From Stenotrophomonas maltophilia R551-3 (GTDB lineage: Bacteria > Pseudomonadota > Gammaproteobacteria > Xanthomonadales > Xanthomonadaceae), in assembly GCF_000020665.1 (NCBI RefSeq), contig NC_011071.1, forward strand, positions 3,090,501-3,154,500: DNA of 64,000 nucleotides, read 5' to 3'. This document shows, piece by piece, positions 8,414-16,412 of the stretch. Within the stretch, counting starts at the first letter, position 1. The number at the start of each line of letters is the position of its first letter. The translations under genes and the position numbers were made by a program. Below the pieces are notes generated by a model. It was not told the DNA's origin. It saw nothing but the letters and a program-made list of their open reading frames with translations, and made no database searches.

Positions 8414-8436
8414 GTAGTGCCGGCCGCTGGCCGGCA
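8414..8436 (+). repeat. SMAG-type repeat
   Basis: GTAG then TGCCGGCC-GCT-GGCCGGCA, 24 bp after the acyl-CoA dehydrogenase stop; it may act as mRNA 3-prime end structure. Confidence 0.8.
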
Positions 8437-8470
8437 ACCGCAACAGCAACAGCTGCATCCCGGTGGATGG

Positions 8471-8570
8471 CGGGACGGTATGGGCTGGCAGGACACGCCG
8501 TAAACCCATCCTTGGGGGCTCGATGGCGCCATCCATGGCGCCAACGGTCCTGCCAACCCACACCGCCCCG
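8471..8570 (+). repeat. compound hairpin repeat, copy A
   Basis: Outer arms 8471-8494 and 8547-8570 pair at 21 of 24 positions. Inside lie a 28-nt unpaired core (8496-8523, beginning CGCCGTAAACCC) and an inner stem TGGCGCCAT-CC-ATGGCGCCA at 8524-8543. The same core and architecture, with different arm sequences, occurs in reverse orientation at 59776-59869. Confidence 0.75.
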
Positions 8571-8596
8571 CCTCTGACAGTCCCCCGCGATCTGCC

Positions 8597-8619
8597 GTAG
8601 ATCCACGCCACGCGTGGAT
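8597..8619 (+). repeat. SMAG-type repeat, ATCCACGC variant
   Basis: GTAG followed by ATCCACGC-CA-CGCGTGGAT; a stem-sequence variant of the same class, related to the copy at 11485. Confidence 0.75.
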
Positions 8620-8648
8620 GGAAACCACCGAAATCCATCTGGAGAAAA

Positions 8649-8687
8649 GCCCCCCCTTTGTTAAGGGGGGGCGCACCGACAGGTGCG
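8649..8687. repeat. two adjacent GC hairpins
   Basis: GCCCCCCCTT-TGTT-AAGGGGGGGC at 8649-8672 shares its last base with CGCACC-GACA-GGTGCG at 8672-8687. Neither is followed by a T run, so they are not ordinary terminators. Confidence 0.7.
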
Positions 8688-8708
8688 GGGGATAGGAGGA
8701 ATGCGCGG

Positions 8709-8770
8709 ACCTGAATCTTGCGATTTGGGTATCGCCCTCCAGGCGATACCCAAATCGCAATGATTCAGGT
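8709..8770. repeat. 28-bp near-perfect inverted repeat before the HNH gene
   Basis: Arms 8709-8736 and 8742-8770 pair at 28 of 28 positions with a single bulged T (8761) and a 5-nt loop CTCCA. The right arm ends 16 bp before the HNH start codon and abuts a TATAAG box (8770-8775). It could be an operator, a cruciform or an mRNA control element. Confidence 0.75.
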
Positions 8771-8786
8771 ATAAGCTGTTCTCCCG

Positions 8787-9452
8787 ATGGAGACAGACAC
8801 TACACGCTTGGGTCTGATCGAAGCCGGAGCCCCGATTTCTGCTCCGGGCGCCGAAGCATCGCCCAACGCCACGACGCTGCATCGCCCCGGTTCGGTCCGG
8901 CTGCTCTCGCTTGATGCCCACGGACGCGTACTGGACTGGATCACCTGGCAGGATGCTGCCTGCCTCTACGCCCGCGAAGCGGTGGCCTGGACGCTCGGCG
9001 ATCCCTGCCTGCACATCCACGGCGGCATCAACCGCTTCAGCGGCCTGCAGAGCGGGATGGACCTGCACCCGATCATCGCCGCGCGTGGCCATGCCCGCTC
9101 CCGTGCGATCGACCCCACACCGAACCTGACCAACCCGGCCCTGTTCGCCCGCGACGCCCACCTGTGCATGTACTGCGGCCAGCAGTTCGGCCGCCCCACG
9201 CTTACCCGCGACCACGTCATGCCGCTGTCCAAGGGTGGCCTGGACTGCTGGGAAAACGTGGTCACCGCCTGCTTCCACTGCAACTCGCGCAAGAGCGACC
9301 GCACGCCCCAGCAGGCCGGCATGCCACTGCTGGCGGTGCCCTACCGGCCCAGCTGGATCGAGCACCTGATCCTGTCCAACCGCAACATCCTGGCCGACCA
9401 GATGGCCTTCCTGAAGGCGCAATTGCCCAAGCGGTCAAAACTGAGCACCTGA
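8787..9452 (+). CDS. HNH endonuclease domain protein
   Basis: 221 residues. The C-terminal half carries a zinc-supported HNH nuclease fold: CMYCGQQF (CxxC) near residue 128, the catalytic DHVMPLSKGG near 145, ENVVTACFHCNSRKSD with the second CxxC and the HNH Asn/His near 165. The N-terminal half (about 1-120) is a less familiar domain rich in alternating beta strands. Solitary HNH proteins of this type are widespread and often of unknown role; it is not next to restriction or phage genes. No Shine-Dalgarno sequence precedes the ATG, while TATAAG lies 11 bp upstream, so the message may be nearly leaderless. Confidence 0.85.
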   Translation: METDTTRLGLIEAGAPISAPGAEASPNATTLHRPGSVRLLSLDAHGRVLDWITWQDAACLYAREAVAWTLGDPCLHIHGGINRFSGLQSGMDLHPIIAARGHARSRAIDPTPNLTNPALFARDAHLCMYCGQQFGRPTLTRDHVMPLSKGGLDCWENVVTACFHCNSRKSDRTPQQAGMPLLAVPYRPSWIEHLILSNRNILADQMAFLKAQLPKRSKLST

Positions 9453-9554
9453 ATCGCCGAAAATGCAACCCTCACCGTCCTGTCACGGACGGCGGCGTTT
9501 GCTTGCCCCACCCCCGTTTGAGGGCGAAAATGGGCGTTCAGAACAAGTGCGAAC

Positions 9555-11465
9555 ATGATGATCGACTCTGCCCGCTATCCCCGCCTCGCGCGCATCCAGA
9601 CACCGGATGACCTGCGCACGTTCGACGAATCCGAATTGACGGCGGTCGCCGATGAACTGCGCGCCTACCTGATCGAATCGGTGGGCAAGAGCGGCGGCCA
9701 CTTCGCCGCCGGCCTGGGCGTGATCGAACTCACCGTGGCCCTGCACTACCTGTACCAGACCCCGGTCGATCAGCTGGTCTGGGACGTCGGTCACCAGACC
9801 TATCCGCACAAGATCCTGACCGGTCGCCGCGACGAGATCCATACCGTCAAGCAGAAGGACGGCGTCGCGCCGTTCCCGAAGCGCGAGGAAAGCGAATACG
9901 ACACCTTCGGCGTTGGCCACTCTTCGACCTCGATCTCGGCCGCGCTCGGCATGGCCATCGCCCGCCAGTCCGAAGGCGACGACCGCAAGGTCGTGGCGGT
10001 GATCGGTGACGGCGCGATGACCGCCGGCATGGCGTTCGAGGCGCTGATGCACGCCGGTGGCATGGAGCCCGAGCCGAACCTGCTGGTGATCCTCAACGAC
10101 AACAACATGTCGATCTCCGAAGCGGTTGGCGGCCTGACCAAGATGCTGGGCCGCGCCACCGGCAGCCGCACGCTCAACGCACTGCGCGAAGGCGGCAAGA
10201 AGATCCTGGGCGACAAGAAGAACAATCCCGCGCGCTTCGTGAAGCGCTGGGAAGAACACTGGAAGGGCATGTTCGTTCCGTCCACGATGTTCGAGGAAAT
10301 GGGCTTCCACTACACCGGCCCGATCGACGGCCATGACCTGCCGGCGCTGCTGTCCGCGCTGAAGACGCTGCGCGCCTCCAAGGGCCCGAAGCTGCTGCAC
10401 GTGATGACCACCAAGGGCAAGGGCTACGAGCCGGCCGAAGGCGACCAGATCGGTTACCACGCGGTGGGCCCGTTCGATCCGGACAAGGGGCTGGTAGCCA
10501 AGGCCGGTGCCAAGAAGCCGACCTACACCGATGTATTCAGCGACTGGCTGTGCGATGCCGCCGCCGTCGAGCCGCACCTGTACGGCATCACCCCGGCGAT
10601 GCGCGAAGGCTCCGGCCTGGTGCGTTTCAGCAAGGAATACCCGCAGCGCTATTTCGACGTGGCGATCGCCGAGCAGCACGCGGTTACCCTCGCCGCCGGC
10701 ATGGCTACCCAGGGTGGCAAGCCGGTGGTGGCGATCTATTCCACCTTCCTGCAGCGCGCGTACGACCAGCTGGTGCACGACGTGGCGATCCAGGACCTGG
10801 ACGTGCTGTTTGCGATCGATCGCGCCGGCGTGGTCGGCCCGGACGGCGCAACCCACGCCGGCAACCTCGACCTGAGCTTCCTGCGCTGCGTGCCGAACCT
10901 GGTGGTGATGGCACCGTCCAATGAAGCCGAGTGCCGGCAGATGCTCAGCACCGGCCTGCAGCACCCGGGCCCGGCCGCCGTGCGCTACCCGCGTGGTACC
11001 GGCACCGGCGTGGCCGCCGGCAGCGACCTGTCCACGCTGCCGATCGGCAAGGGCGAGCTGCGCCTGCAGGGCAGCCGTATTGCCCTGCTGGCCTTCGGCA
11101 GCACCGTCGCCGCGGCCGAACAGGTCGGCCGCGAACTGGGCCTGAGCGTGGTCAACATGCGCTTCATCAAGCCGCTTGACCGCGAGCTGGTGCTGGCTGT
11201 CGCCGCCCAGCACGAGGGCCTGGTGACGATCGAAGACAACGTGGTGGCCGGTGGTGCCGGTTCCGGTGTCGGCGAGCTGCTCAATGCCGAGGGCGTGCTG
11301 CGCCCGATCCTGCACCTGGGCCTGCCCGACAGCTACCAGCACCACGCCAGCCGCGAGGACCTGCTGGCTGAAGCCGGTATTGATGCCGCCGGCATCCGCG
11401 CGGCAGTGCTCAAGCGCTGGCCGCAACTGGCAACCGGCACCCCGCCGCTGAGCGCGGCCGGCTGA
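9555..11465 (+). CDS. dxs: 1-deoxy-D-xylulose-5-phosphate synthase
   Basis: 636 residues, full length. DXS condenses pyruvate and glyceraldehyde 3-phosphate, the first step of the MEP isoprenoid pathway. The thiamine-diphosphate motif [14 protein letters not shown] to NDN is at about residues 153-185; the [11 protein letters not shown] and [16 protein letters not shown] segments are typical of DXS; the transketolase-like pyrimidine domain includes [17 protein letters not shown] (catalytic Glu) near 373. Two adjacent ATGs (9555, 9558) make the start uncertain by one codon. Unlike many bacteria, ispA and xseB are not next to it. Confidence 0.97.
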   Translation: MMIDSARYPRLARIQTPDDLRTFDESELTAVADELRAYLIESVGKSGGHFAAGLGVIELTVALHYLYQTPVDQLVWDVGHQTYPHKILTGRRDEIHTVKQKDGVAPFPKREESEYDTFGVGHSSTSISAALGMAIARQSEGDDRKVVAVIGDGAMTAGMAFEALMHAGGMEPEPNLLVILNDNNMSISEAVGGLTKMLGRATGSRTLNALREGGKKILGDKKNNPARFVKRWEEHWKGMFVPSTMFEEMGFHYTGPIDGHDLPALLSALKTLRASKGPKLLHVMTTKGKGYEPAEGDQIGYHAVGPFDPDKGLVAKAGAKKPTYTDVFSDWLCDAAAVEPHLYGITPAMREGSGLVRFSKEYPQRYFDVAIAEQHAVTLAAGMATQGGKPVVAIYSTFLQRAYDQLVHDVAIQDLDVLFAIDRAGVVGPDGATHAGNLDLSFLRCVPNLVVMAPSNEAECRQMLSTGLQHPGPAAVRYPRGTGTGVAAGSDLSTLPIGKGELRLQGSRIALLAFGSTVAAAEQVGRELGLSVVNMRFIKPLDRELVLAVAAQHEGLVTIEDNVVAGGAGSGVGELLNAEGVLRPILHLGLPDSYQHHASREDLLAEAGIDAAGIRAAVLKRWPQLATGTPPLSAAG

Positions 11466-11484
11466 GGCCGGTCAGCACCACCCA

Positions 11485-11507
11485 GTGGATCCACGCCATG
11501 CGTGGAT
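11485..11507 (+). repeat. SMAG-like repeat with GTGG end
   Basis: GTGG followed by ATCCACGC-CAT-GCGTGGAT. It differs from the 8597 copy in the tetranucleotide (GTGG for GTAG) and lies after dxs. Confidence 0.6.
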
Positions 11508-11536
11508 GGCGGAACCCCGAAAACGCGCCCCGGCCG

Positions 11537-11740
11537 TCAGCCGTAGCTGACCGCCTCCACGAAGGCACCACTGGCCTCCACGCGCACCGCCGCACGCTGC
11601 CCGGTATCGACAAAGTGCAGGCGTGCGAGGGTTTCGGCGAAATCGTAGGCACGGGCGCCATCGCGGAACTCGATCGGCTCCGGCCTGTCCGGGTGCAGCA
11701 CGCGCCATTGGCGCTGTTCGCATTGCAGGCGGATCAACAT
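11537..11740 (-). CDS. 67-residue hypothetical protein, paralog of the 12601 gene
   Basis: 67 residues beginning MLIRLQCEQRQWRVL. The start at 11740 has a strong AAGGAG site 8 nt upstream; the open frame reaches 11863 but without one. It aligns over its full length with the 67-residue protein at 12601-12804 (shared W-x-VL-x-P, GA-x-A-x-D/F, TGQ, VRVEA-x-G). The small beta-alpha pattern resembles DUF2188-like proteins, but this is not certain. Function unknown. Confidence 0.75.
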   Translation of the reverse strand: MLIRLQCEQRQWRVLHPDRPEPIEFRDGARAYDFAETLARLHFVDTGQRAAVRVEASGAFVEAVSYG

Positions 11741-11906
11741 GCGGCTCACTCCTTGAGGCAGCGTATCGACGTTGGCGTACGACCGAGCCGATACCGGCAC
11801 GGACTGTCGTTGCAGATCAGGGACACCCGAGGGCGCCCTGATCGCAGAAGATACGTTGTTCAAAATGTGAGCTGTATCAGATTATTCTGATTTTCGAGGG
11901 GGACGC

Positions 11907-12467
11907 TCAGTTCACCTGGAACTGCGCCCGGCAGCCGTTGCTGACCCAGATGCCGCGACGGTCCCAACCCCAGGTCTGGCCTTCGATGCAGGCGCTGCGC
12001 GAATCCTGGCGGACCATGCGCACGCCACGGCGGATGCGGGCTTCGCAGTACTCCTGGCGGTGGCCGTTGGAATGACAGGTGACGACCTCGCCACCACCCC
12101 AACCGTTGCCGTTGCCATTACCCCAACCGCCCCCATTGCCCCAGCCACCACCGCGGCGGTATTCACCGACAAACTCGGCACGGCAGCCCTGGGTGACCCA
12201 GACCCCGTAGCGCGACTGCCCCCAGGTCTCACCCTCGACACACGGCGAACCCGACAACTGGCGGATCATCCGCGCCCGGCCTTCCAGGCGGCACTCATTG
12301 CTGCGGTTCTTGATCGACTCGCAGCGCACGATGCCGCTGCCTTCGCGACCGCCATAGCGATCATCGTCATAACCGTAGCCATAGCTCTGTGCCCGTGCGC
12401 CACCGGCGGCTGCCAGCATCGGCAACAGGGTGCAGGCCAGGGTGCGCCAGGGGAGTGCCTTGCCCAT
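11907..12467 (-). CDS. DUF3011 secreted protein
   Basis: 186 residues. The signal peptide ends near GGARA, predicting export. Two DUF3011 repeats follow: each has a VRCES/VTCHS start, a middle R-x-V-R-M block, a CVEG/CIEG-x-TWG segment and an end W-x-S/N-GCRA-x-F, with four cysteines per repeat that may form disulfides. A Gly/Asn/Trp-rich linker (about residues 112-135, GNGNGNGWGGG) joins them. The start at 12467 (MGKALPW) has TGGAG upstream. It is a paralog of the gene at 18515 and is flanked by the two 67-residue paralogs. Binding partner unknown. Confidence 0.88.
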   Translation of the reverse strand: MGKALPWRTLACTLLPMLAAAGGARAQSYGYGYDDDRYGGREGSGIVRCESIKNRSNECRLEGRARMIRQLSGSPCVEGETWGQSRYGVWVTQGCRAEFVGEYRRGGGWGNGGGWGNGNGNGWGGGEVVTCHSNGHRQEYCEARIRRGVRMVRQDSRSACIEGQTWGWDRRGIWVSNGCRAQFQVN

Positions 12468-12600
12468 CGATATCTCCAGATGAATACGATGGCGCAAGCA
12501 TCAGTGATTCCCGACGCGGCGCACAGGGGGCGTGCAACGACGGTTCTTTCCCCATTCAAACAACCCAACCGTGGCTGACCGCGCCACCGTCGGCAGCGCG

Positions 12601-12804
12601 TCACCCGACGATGAGCGCGTCCACGGCATTTCCGAGCGCCTCGACCCGTACCCGGCTGGGCTGGCCGGTACGACGGTGGTGCTCCAGCGCCAGTGCGGCG
12701 GCGGCGTCGAACGCGTCGGCACCGCGCGCATAGCGGGCGGCATCATCCGCGTGCGGGTCCAGCACGGACCAGTGCTGGGTGTTGCATCGGACAGTAAAGA
12801 CCAT
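12601..12804 (-). CDS. 67-residue hypothetical protein, paralog of the 11537 gene
   Basis: 67 residues beginning MVFTVRCNTQHWSVL, with an AGGAG site 8 nt before the ATG. It is colinear with the 11537 protein and of the same length, the most conserved part being TGQPSRVRVEALG. Both are on the minus strand and bracket the DUF3011 gene, suggesting a local duplication. No known motif or signal peptide; function unknown. Confidence 0.75.
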   Translation of the reverse strand: MVFTVRCNTQHWSVLDPHADDAARYARGADAFDAAAALALEHHRRTGQPSRVRVEALGNAVDALIVG

Positions 12805-13037
12805 GGAAGGCTCCTGTGGGTTCGAAGATTCGTCGGCGGGTTCCGCCGCCAGTACCCCGTCAGGCTAGCCAGCGCCTCAGGAGAGGCCTATCAGATTTGT
12901 ACGAAAATGCCTCGTCATTCGGTCGGCCCCCCCCCTGCCCTCACATCGCTGAGTCCGTTTACCGAATTCATTTCGTGATCCTTGTCACGGAGTCAGCACG
13001 GCTTCACACTACTGTCACCAACAGGGGCCCCTTCCAC

Positions 13038-13139
13038 ATGCGCACCTTCTTTTTCCAGCAGCGTTCAACGCTTCTGAAGTTCTACTTCGTGGCTTGCTAT
13101 CTGGTGCTGATCGAGGAACTGATCCGCGCCGTCGTGTAG
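13038..13139 (+). CDS. possible 33-residue membrane peptide
   Basis: A 33-codon frame, MRTFFFQQRST followed by one hydrophobic segment (LLKFYFVACYLVLIEELI). It has the positive-inside start and single helix typical of small membrane proteins. Only a weak AGGGG lies upstream, and a small hairpin (13164-13180) follows the stop. It may be a real small gene or chance. Confidence 0.35.
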   Translation: MRTFFFQQRSTLLKFYFVACYLVLIEELIRAVV

Positions 13140-13163
13140 AGAGCGCTTGCTGAAGGGTTATTT

Positions 13164-13180
13164 GCGACAGACACTGTCGC
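13164..13180 (+). other. small hairpin GCGACAG-ACA-CTGTCGC
   Basis: Perfect 7-bp stem followed by TTT, 22 bp before the lipoprotein ATG. It could be a weak terminator for the peptide gene or an operator of the next gene. Confidence 0.4.
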
Positions 13181-13201
13181 TTTAGGCACGGAGCCGGCCC
13201 G

Positions 13202-13486
13202 ATGAAAGCGTTTCTCCTGATTCCCCTCCTGATGCTCCTGACCGCCTGCGCGAGCCAGGACAAGGCAGCTGCGCGCGCTGACGCGGCAGCGGCTGCGCCG
13301 GCCACACCGATGGTCGGCGGTGACCGCGACGCCCACGGCTGCATCGGCTCGGCCGGCTACCAGTGGTGCGAACACAGCCAGCGCTGCGAGCGTCCGTGGG
13401 AACTGGCACAAGCCCAGGGCCTGGCCAATACCGCCGAGGCCATTGATGCGTACTGCGCGAAGCCGGCCAATCCGGCCCGCAAGTGA
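13202..13486 (+). CDS. small lipoprotein with a conserved-looking Cys/Trp motif
   Basis: 94 residues. The signal peptide ends in lipobox LTAC (Cys16), so the mature protein is lipid-anchored. After an Ala-rich linker the C-terminal half contains GCIGSAGYQWCEHSQRC followed by RPWEL: four closely spaced cysteines and invariant-looking Trp residues, suggesting a compact disulfide-bonded module. I know similar GYxWC...CxRPWE stretches from other exported proteins but no function. The stop is 12 bp before the DUF1653 gene, so the two are probably co-transcribed. Confidence 0.8.
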   Translation: MKAFLLIPLLMLLTACASQDKAAARADAAAAAPATPMVGGDRDAHGCIGSAGYQWCEHSQRCERPWELAQAQGLANTAEAIDAYCAKPANPARK

Positions 13487-13498
13487 GCTGCGGGCACC

Positions 13499-13732
13499 AT
13501 GGCTGAGCTGGGCCCACTGCCGACCCTCGCACCGGGTCGCTACCGCCATTTCAAGGGCGGCGAGTACGAAGTGATCGACATCGTCCGCAGCAGCGAGACG
13601 CTGGAGCCGCTGGTGCTGTATCGCGCCCTCTATGGTCAGGGTGGCCTGTGGGTACGGCCGTTCCCGATGTTCGTCGAACAGGTGCCCGGCGAACACGGTC
13701 CGCAACCCCGATTTGCGCGGATCGACGATTGA
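13499..13732 (+). CDS. DUF1653 domain protein
   Basis: 77 residues, the size of single-domain DUF1653 proteins. Signature segments are GRYRHFKGGEYEVID, EPLVLYRALYG and WVRPFPMF, predicting a small SH3-like beta-barrel. It is cytoplasmic and follows the lipoprotein gene by 12 bp. Function of the family is unknown. Confidence 0.88.
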   Translation: MAELGPLPTLAPGRYRHFKGGEYEVIDIVRSSETLEPLVLYRALYGQGGLWVRPFPMFVEQVPGEHGPQPRFARIDD

Positions 13733-13738
13733 CCCGAT

Positions 13739-13760
13739 GCTGCCGGCCACGGCCGGCAGC
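13739..13760. repeat. palindromic hairpin after DUF1653 gene
   Basis: GCTGCCGGCC-AC-GGCCGGCAGC, a perfect 10-bp stem without T run, starting 6 bp after the stop codon; similar to a SMAG stem lacking GTAG. Confidence 0.6.
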
Positions 13761-13792
13761 CCGACGCAGCACCAGGCCTGCGTTACAATCGT

Positions 13793-13806
13793 ACCGTCCA
13801 GTCGGT
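13793..13806 (+). promoter_or_regulatory. candidate TetR operator
   Basis: ACCGTCCAGTCGGT is an imperfect palindrome (outer ACCG/CGGT match). A TACAAT -10-like box lies at 13784-13789, so the site overlaps the expected transcription start, 12 bp before the tetR-family ATG. Confidence 0.5.
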
Positions 13807-13817
13807 TTCTTCCCGCC

Positions 13818-14390
13818 ATGTCCGCATCCCCCTCCCGTTCGCGCCGCAAGGCGCCCGACAGCGTGCGCCAGTCATTGCTGCAGGCAACCATTGAAGTGAT
13901 CGGCCGTCATGGCCTGCCCGCGCTGACCGTGCAGGACGTCGCGCAGGCCGCCGGTGTCAGCAAGGGTGCGCTGTTCCATCATTTCAGCAGCAAGCAGGCA
14001 CTGGTGGATGAAGCCATCGGCGCACTTATTGGCGAATTCGAAGCACGCGTGCGCGCCCTGCTGCTGCAGAACGCACCTGGCCATGGCTGCTTCAGCCGTG
14101 CCTATGTGCAGGCCAACTTCGAGCACTTGCTGCAGCAGGAAGAAGACAACGACATCGGCCTGACCCTCGGCAATCTGATGGAGCCGGCCCTGCTGGCGCA
14201 CTGGCGCACCTGGAAGCGCGCGATGCTGGCCGAATTCCCTGACGAAGCCAACGACGCACGGTTGTATGCCGCGCGCTGTGCCGCCGACGGCTACTGGGCC
14301 ACCGCCTATGGCCGGCCGCTGGATGAAGAGGAGCGCCTCAACGCCCTGGCCATGGCCGAGCAGGCCCTGAAGCTGTGCGACCCGTTGTGA
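13818..14390 (+). CDS. TetR/AcrR family transcriptional regulator
   Basis: 190 residues, normal for the family. The N-terminal helix-turn-helix spans about residues 20-65 (GLPALTVQDVAQAAGVSKGALFHHFSSK). The C-terminal ligand domain is variable, as expected, so the inducer cannot be predicted. The start at 13818 (MSASPSRSRRKAP) keeps the usual short basic arm. The SMR efflux gene begins 13 bp after the stop in the same direction, which makes that pump the obvious target, with autoregulation through the palindrome at 13793. Confidence 0.92.
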   Translation: MSASPSRSRRKAPDSVRQSLLQATIEVIGRHGLPALTVQDVAQAAGVSKGALFHHFSSKQALVDEAIGALIGEFEARVRALLLQNAPGHGCFSRAYVQANFEHLLQQEEDNDIGLTLGNLMEPALLAHWRTWKRAMLAEFPDEANDARLYAARCAADGYWATAYGRPLDEEERLNALAMAEQALKLCDPL

Positions 14391-14403
14391 GCCGGAGCCT
14401 GTA

Positions 14404-14736
14404 ATGAACCCCTACGCCTATCTCGCCGCTGCGATCGTGCTGGAAGTGATCGCCACCTCGCTGCTGAAGGCGTCCGATGGCATGAGCCGTCTGGCACCGA
14501 CACTAGGCGCATTGGTCGGTTACGGCCTGTGCTTCTACCTGCTGTCAGTGACGATGAAGTCGATCCCGACCGGCATCGCCTATGCGATCTGGTCCGGTGT
14601 CGGCATCGTGCTGATCTCGCTGATCGGGCTGGTAGTCTTCAAGCAGCGCCTGGATGCACCGGCGCTGATCGGCATCGGGCTGATCTGTGCCGGCGTGCTG
14701 GTGATCAACCTTTTCTCGCACAGCAGCGCACACTGA
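14404..14736 (+). CDS. small multidrug resistance (SMR) efflux transporter, EmrE/QacE type
   Basis: 110 residues with four membrane helices, the canonical SMR size. The essential Glu14 sits in LEVIATSLLKASDG, the proton and cation binding site of EmrE. The GIAYAIWSGVG block (helix 3) and the IGIGLICAGVLVINL helix 4 are typical of the multidrug rather than the SugE subgroup. It works as an antiparallel dimer exchanging protons for lipophilic cations. Co-transcribed with the upstream TetR regulator. Actual substrates are inferred. Confidence 0.92.
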   Translation: MNPYAYLAAAIVLEVIATSLLKASDGMSRLAPTLGALVGYGLCFYLLSVTMKSIPTGIAYAIWSGVGIVLISLIGLVVFKQRLDAPALIGIGLICAGVLVINLFSHSSAH

Positions 14737-14758
14737 GCACACTGCTGCGCGGTCAACG

Positions 14759-14932
14759 CTAGCTGACCTTCTTCGCTACGGTCATGCCGAGCAGGAACAG
14801 CACCACGGCGATGATGATGCCGGCCCAGAACAGGAACTTGGCGATGCCGACCGCGGCGCCAGCAATGCCGCCGAAGCCGAGCACGCCCGCAATGACGCCG
14901 ATGATGGCGAAGATGATGGCCCACTTGATCAT
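14759..14932 (-). CDS. DUF1328 (YtjA-type) small membrane protein
   Basis: 57 residues starting [20 protein letters not shown], with two hydrophobic helices separated by [12 protein letters not shown] and a positive tail TVAKKVS. This is the length and pattern of YtjA/DUF1328 proteins, which are small inner-membrane proteins of unknown role, often stress-induced. AAGG lies upstream of the ATG at 14932. It is convergent with the SMR gene. Confidence 0.85.
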   Translation of the reverse strand: MIKWAIIFAIIGVIAGVLGFGGIAGAAVGIAKFLFWAGIIIAVVLFLLGMTVAKKVS

Positions 14933-15026
14933 GTCAAACCTTTCCCCGTGGGGACTGCGTACTGGATGATCAGGCTAGGGCGTAGCCGATGCGGCAGTCG
15001 TGAACAGGCCGCGTGCGCGGCGTGAA

Positions 15027-15677
15027 TCAGCGCGGGCGGAAACGCAGCAGGGCCACCGCGAAGGCCAGGAACACGCTGCCCACCAGCCGCTCGAACCAGC
15101 GCCGCGCGAAAGGTTTGGCCAACCAACGGCGCAGGCCATGGCCACCGGCGGCATACATCACGTACCAGAACAACTCGCAGGCAGCGAAGGTGGCAACCAG
15201 CACGCTGTACTGCAGCGCCTGGCCACGCGACGGGTCGACGAACTGCGGCAGGAACGCCGCAGCGAACAGCAGCAGCTTGGGATTGCTCAGGCCCACCAGA
15301 AGGCCACCACGGAACACCCTCCACGCGCCCAGCGACGCCGCAATCGGCAGCGCGGCATCGACCGTCACCGGTGGTGCCGGCCGGCAACTGTCACGCCATG
15401 CCTTTAGACCCAGCCAGGCCAGATAGGCCACGCCAAGATAGCGCAGCACCTCAAACAGCATCGGCGAGGAATGCAGCAGCGCACTCAGGCCTGCTGCGGA
15501 GGCCGCCAGCACCAGCAGCATCGCCAGCAGGCAGCCAGCCATCGCCGGCACGCTGCCGCGAAAGCCGAGCCCGACGCTGCGACCGAGGATATGCAGCATG
15601 TTCGGCCCCGGCGTACCACACAGAACGAACACCGTGGCGAGGAACCACCACCAGGTATGCAGGGCCATATCGGACAT
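15027..15677 (-). CDS. LysE/RhtB family amino-acid exporter
   Basis: 216 residues from MSDMALHTWW, close to RhtB/LysE length. The family motif GTPGPNMLHILGRS is near residue 22, followed by membrane segments AMLLVLAASAAGLSALL, VAYLAWLGLKAW, GLLVGLSNPKLLLFAAAFLPQFV (the conserved NPK block) and two C-terminal helices. It exports small amino acids or homoserine-type metabolites; the substrate is not specified by sequence. The frame is open to 15731, but the upstream part is not membrane-like. Monocistronic. Confidence 0.88.
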   Translation of the reverse strand: MSDMALHTWWWFLATVFVLCGTPGPNMLHILGRSVGLGFRGSVPAMAGCLLAMLLVLAASAAGLSALLHSSPMLFEVLRYLGVAYLAWLGLKAWRDSCRPAPPVTVDAALPIAASLGAWRVFRGGLLVGLSNPKLLLFAAAFLPQFVDPSRGQALQYSVLVATFAACELFWYVMYAAGGHGLRRWLAKPFARRWFERLVGSVFLAFAVALLRFRPR

Positions 15678-15766
15678 CCACTTCAGAAGATCCCACCAGC
15701 ATAGAGTGCGCCGGCCTGGCGCGGCACACACAGCGCAGCATGGATGCGGTGGTTACAGAGGCAGGC

Positions 15767-16375
15767 TCAGGCCGCGAGCGCGTCGCGCCGTAACAGTACC
15801 TGGTCGATCAAGCCCCATTCGCATGCCTGCTCGGCACTCATGAAACGATCGCGGTCCAGGGTCTGCTCGACCTCCTCGACACTGCGTCCGCAATGCTGCG
15901 CATACAGCCGGGTGATGCGCTGCTTGGTGCGCTGCATTTCCTCGGCGTGGATGAAGATGTCCGACGCCTGGCCCTGCACCCCGCCCAGCGGCTGATGCAC
16001 ATGCAGGCTGGCATTGGCCAACGCCGCGCGGTGACCGGGCTCGCCGGCCATCAACAGGAACGAACCCATCGACCGCGCGGTGCCCATGCACAGCGTATGC
16101 ACCGGGGCCGAGATGTATTGCATGGTGTCGTACATCGCCAGGCCGCTGGAGATCACCCCACCCGGCGAGTTGATGTACAGATGGATCGGCTTCTCCGGGT
16201 TTTCCGATTCCAGGAACAGCAGCTGCGCGCAGACCAGCGCCGACACAGTGTCATCGACTTCGCCGTTGAGAAAGATGATGCGCTCACGCAGGAGCCGCGA
16301 GTAGATGTCATAGGAGCGCTCACCGCGCTCGCTGCGTTCCACCACCATCGGTATCAGCTGCATTCTGTCCCGCAT
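15767..16375 (-). CDS. ClpP-family serine protease, second paralog
   Basis: 202 residues. The whole ClpP fold is present: [21 protein letters not shown], then [14 protein letters not shown] with catalytic Ser102, LHVHQPLGG with His127, and DRDRFMS with Asp176. So the triad is intact. The gene is not beside clpX, which normally follows the main clpP, so this is probably a second ClpP paralog. Divergences from the housekeeping form include the longer N-terminus and an altered region around [13 protein letters not shown]. It may form mixed or separate barrels with a Clp ATPase encoded elsewhere. Confidence 0.9.
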   Translation of the reverse strand: MRDRMQLIPMVVERSERGERSYDIYSRLLRERIIFLNGEVDDTVSALVCAQLLFLESENPEKPIHLYINSPGGVISSGLAMYDTMQYISAPVHTLCMGTARSMGSFLLMAGEPGHRAALANASLHVHQPLGGVQGQASDIFIHAEEMQRTKQRITRLYAQHCGRSVEEVEQTLDRDRFMSAEQACEWGLIDQVLLRRDALAA

Positions 16376-16412
16376 GTGCCTGCTCCCTGTAGCGTTCGAT
16401 CCAGGCGCCGCC

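Noticed and set aside
8316..8606. A 96-codon frame on the minus strand in the spacer before the HNH gene.
   Set aside because: It is made of SMAG and compound repeat sequence; translated repeats look like a protein only by chance.
5231..8638. A 1135-codon frame on the minus strand over blc, the LEA lipoprotein and the acyl-CoA dehydrogenase.
   Set aside because: It crosses three well-supported plus-strand genes and their spacers; product is a low-complexity shadow.
13164..13180. The 7-bp hairpin as a definite terminator.
   Set aside because: Only three T follow; it could equally be an operator, so it is listed as unassigned.
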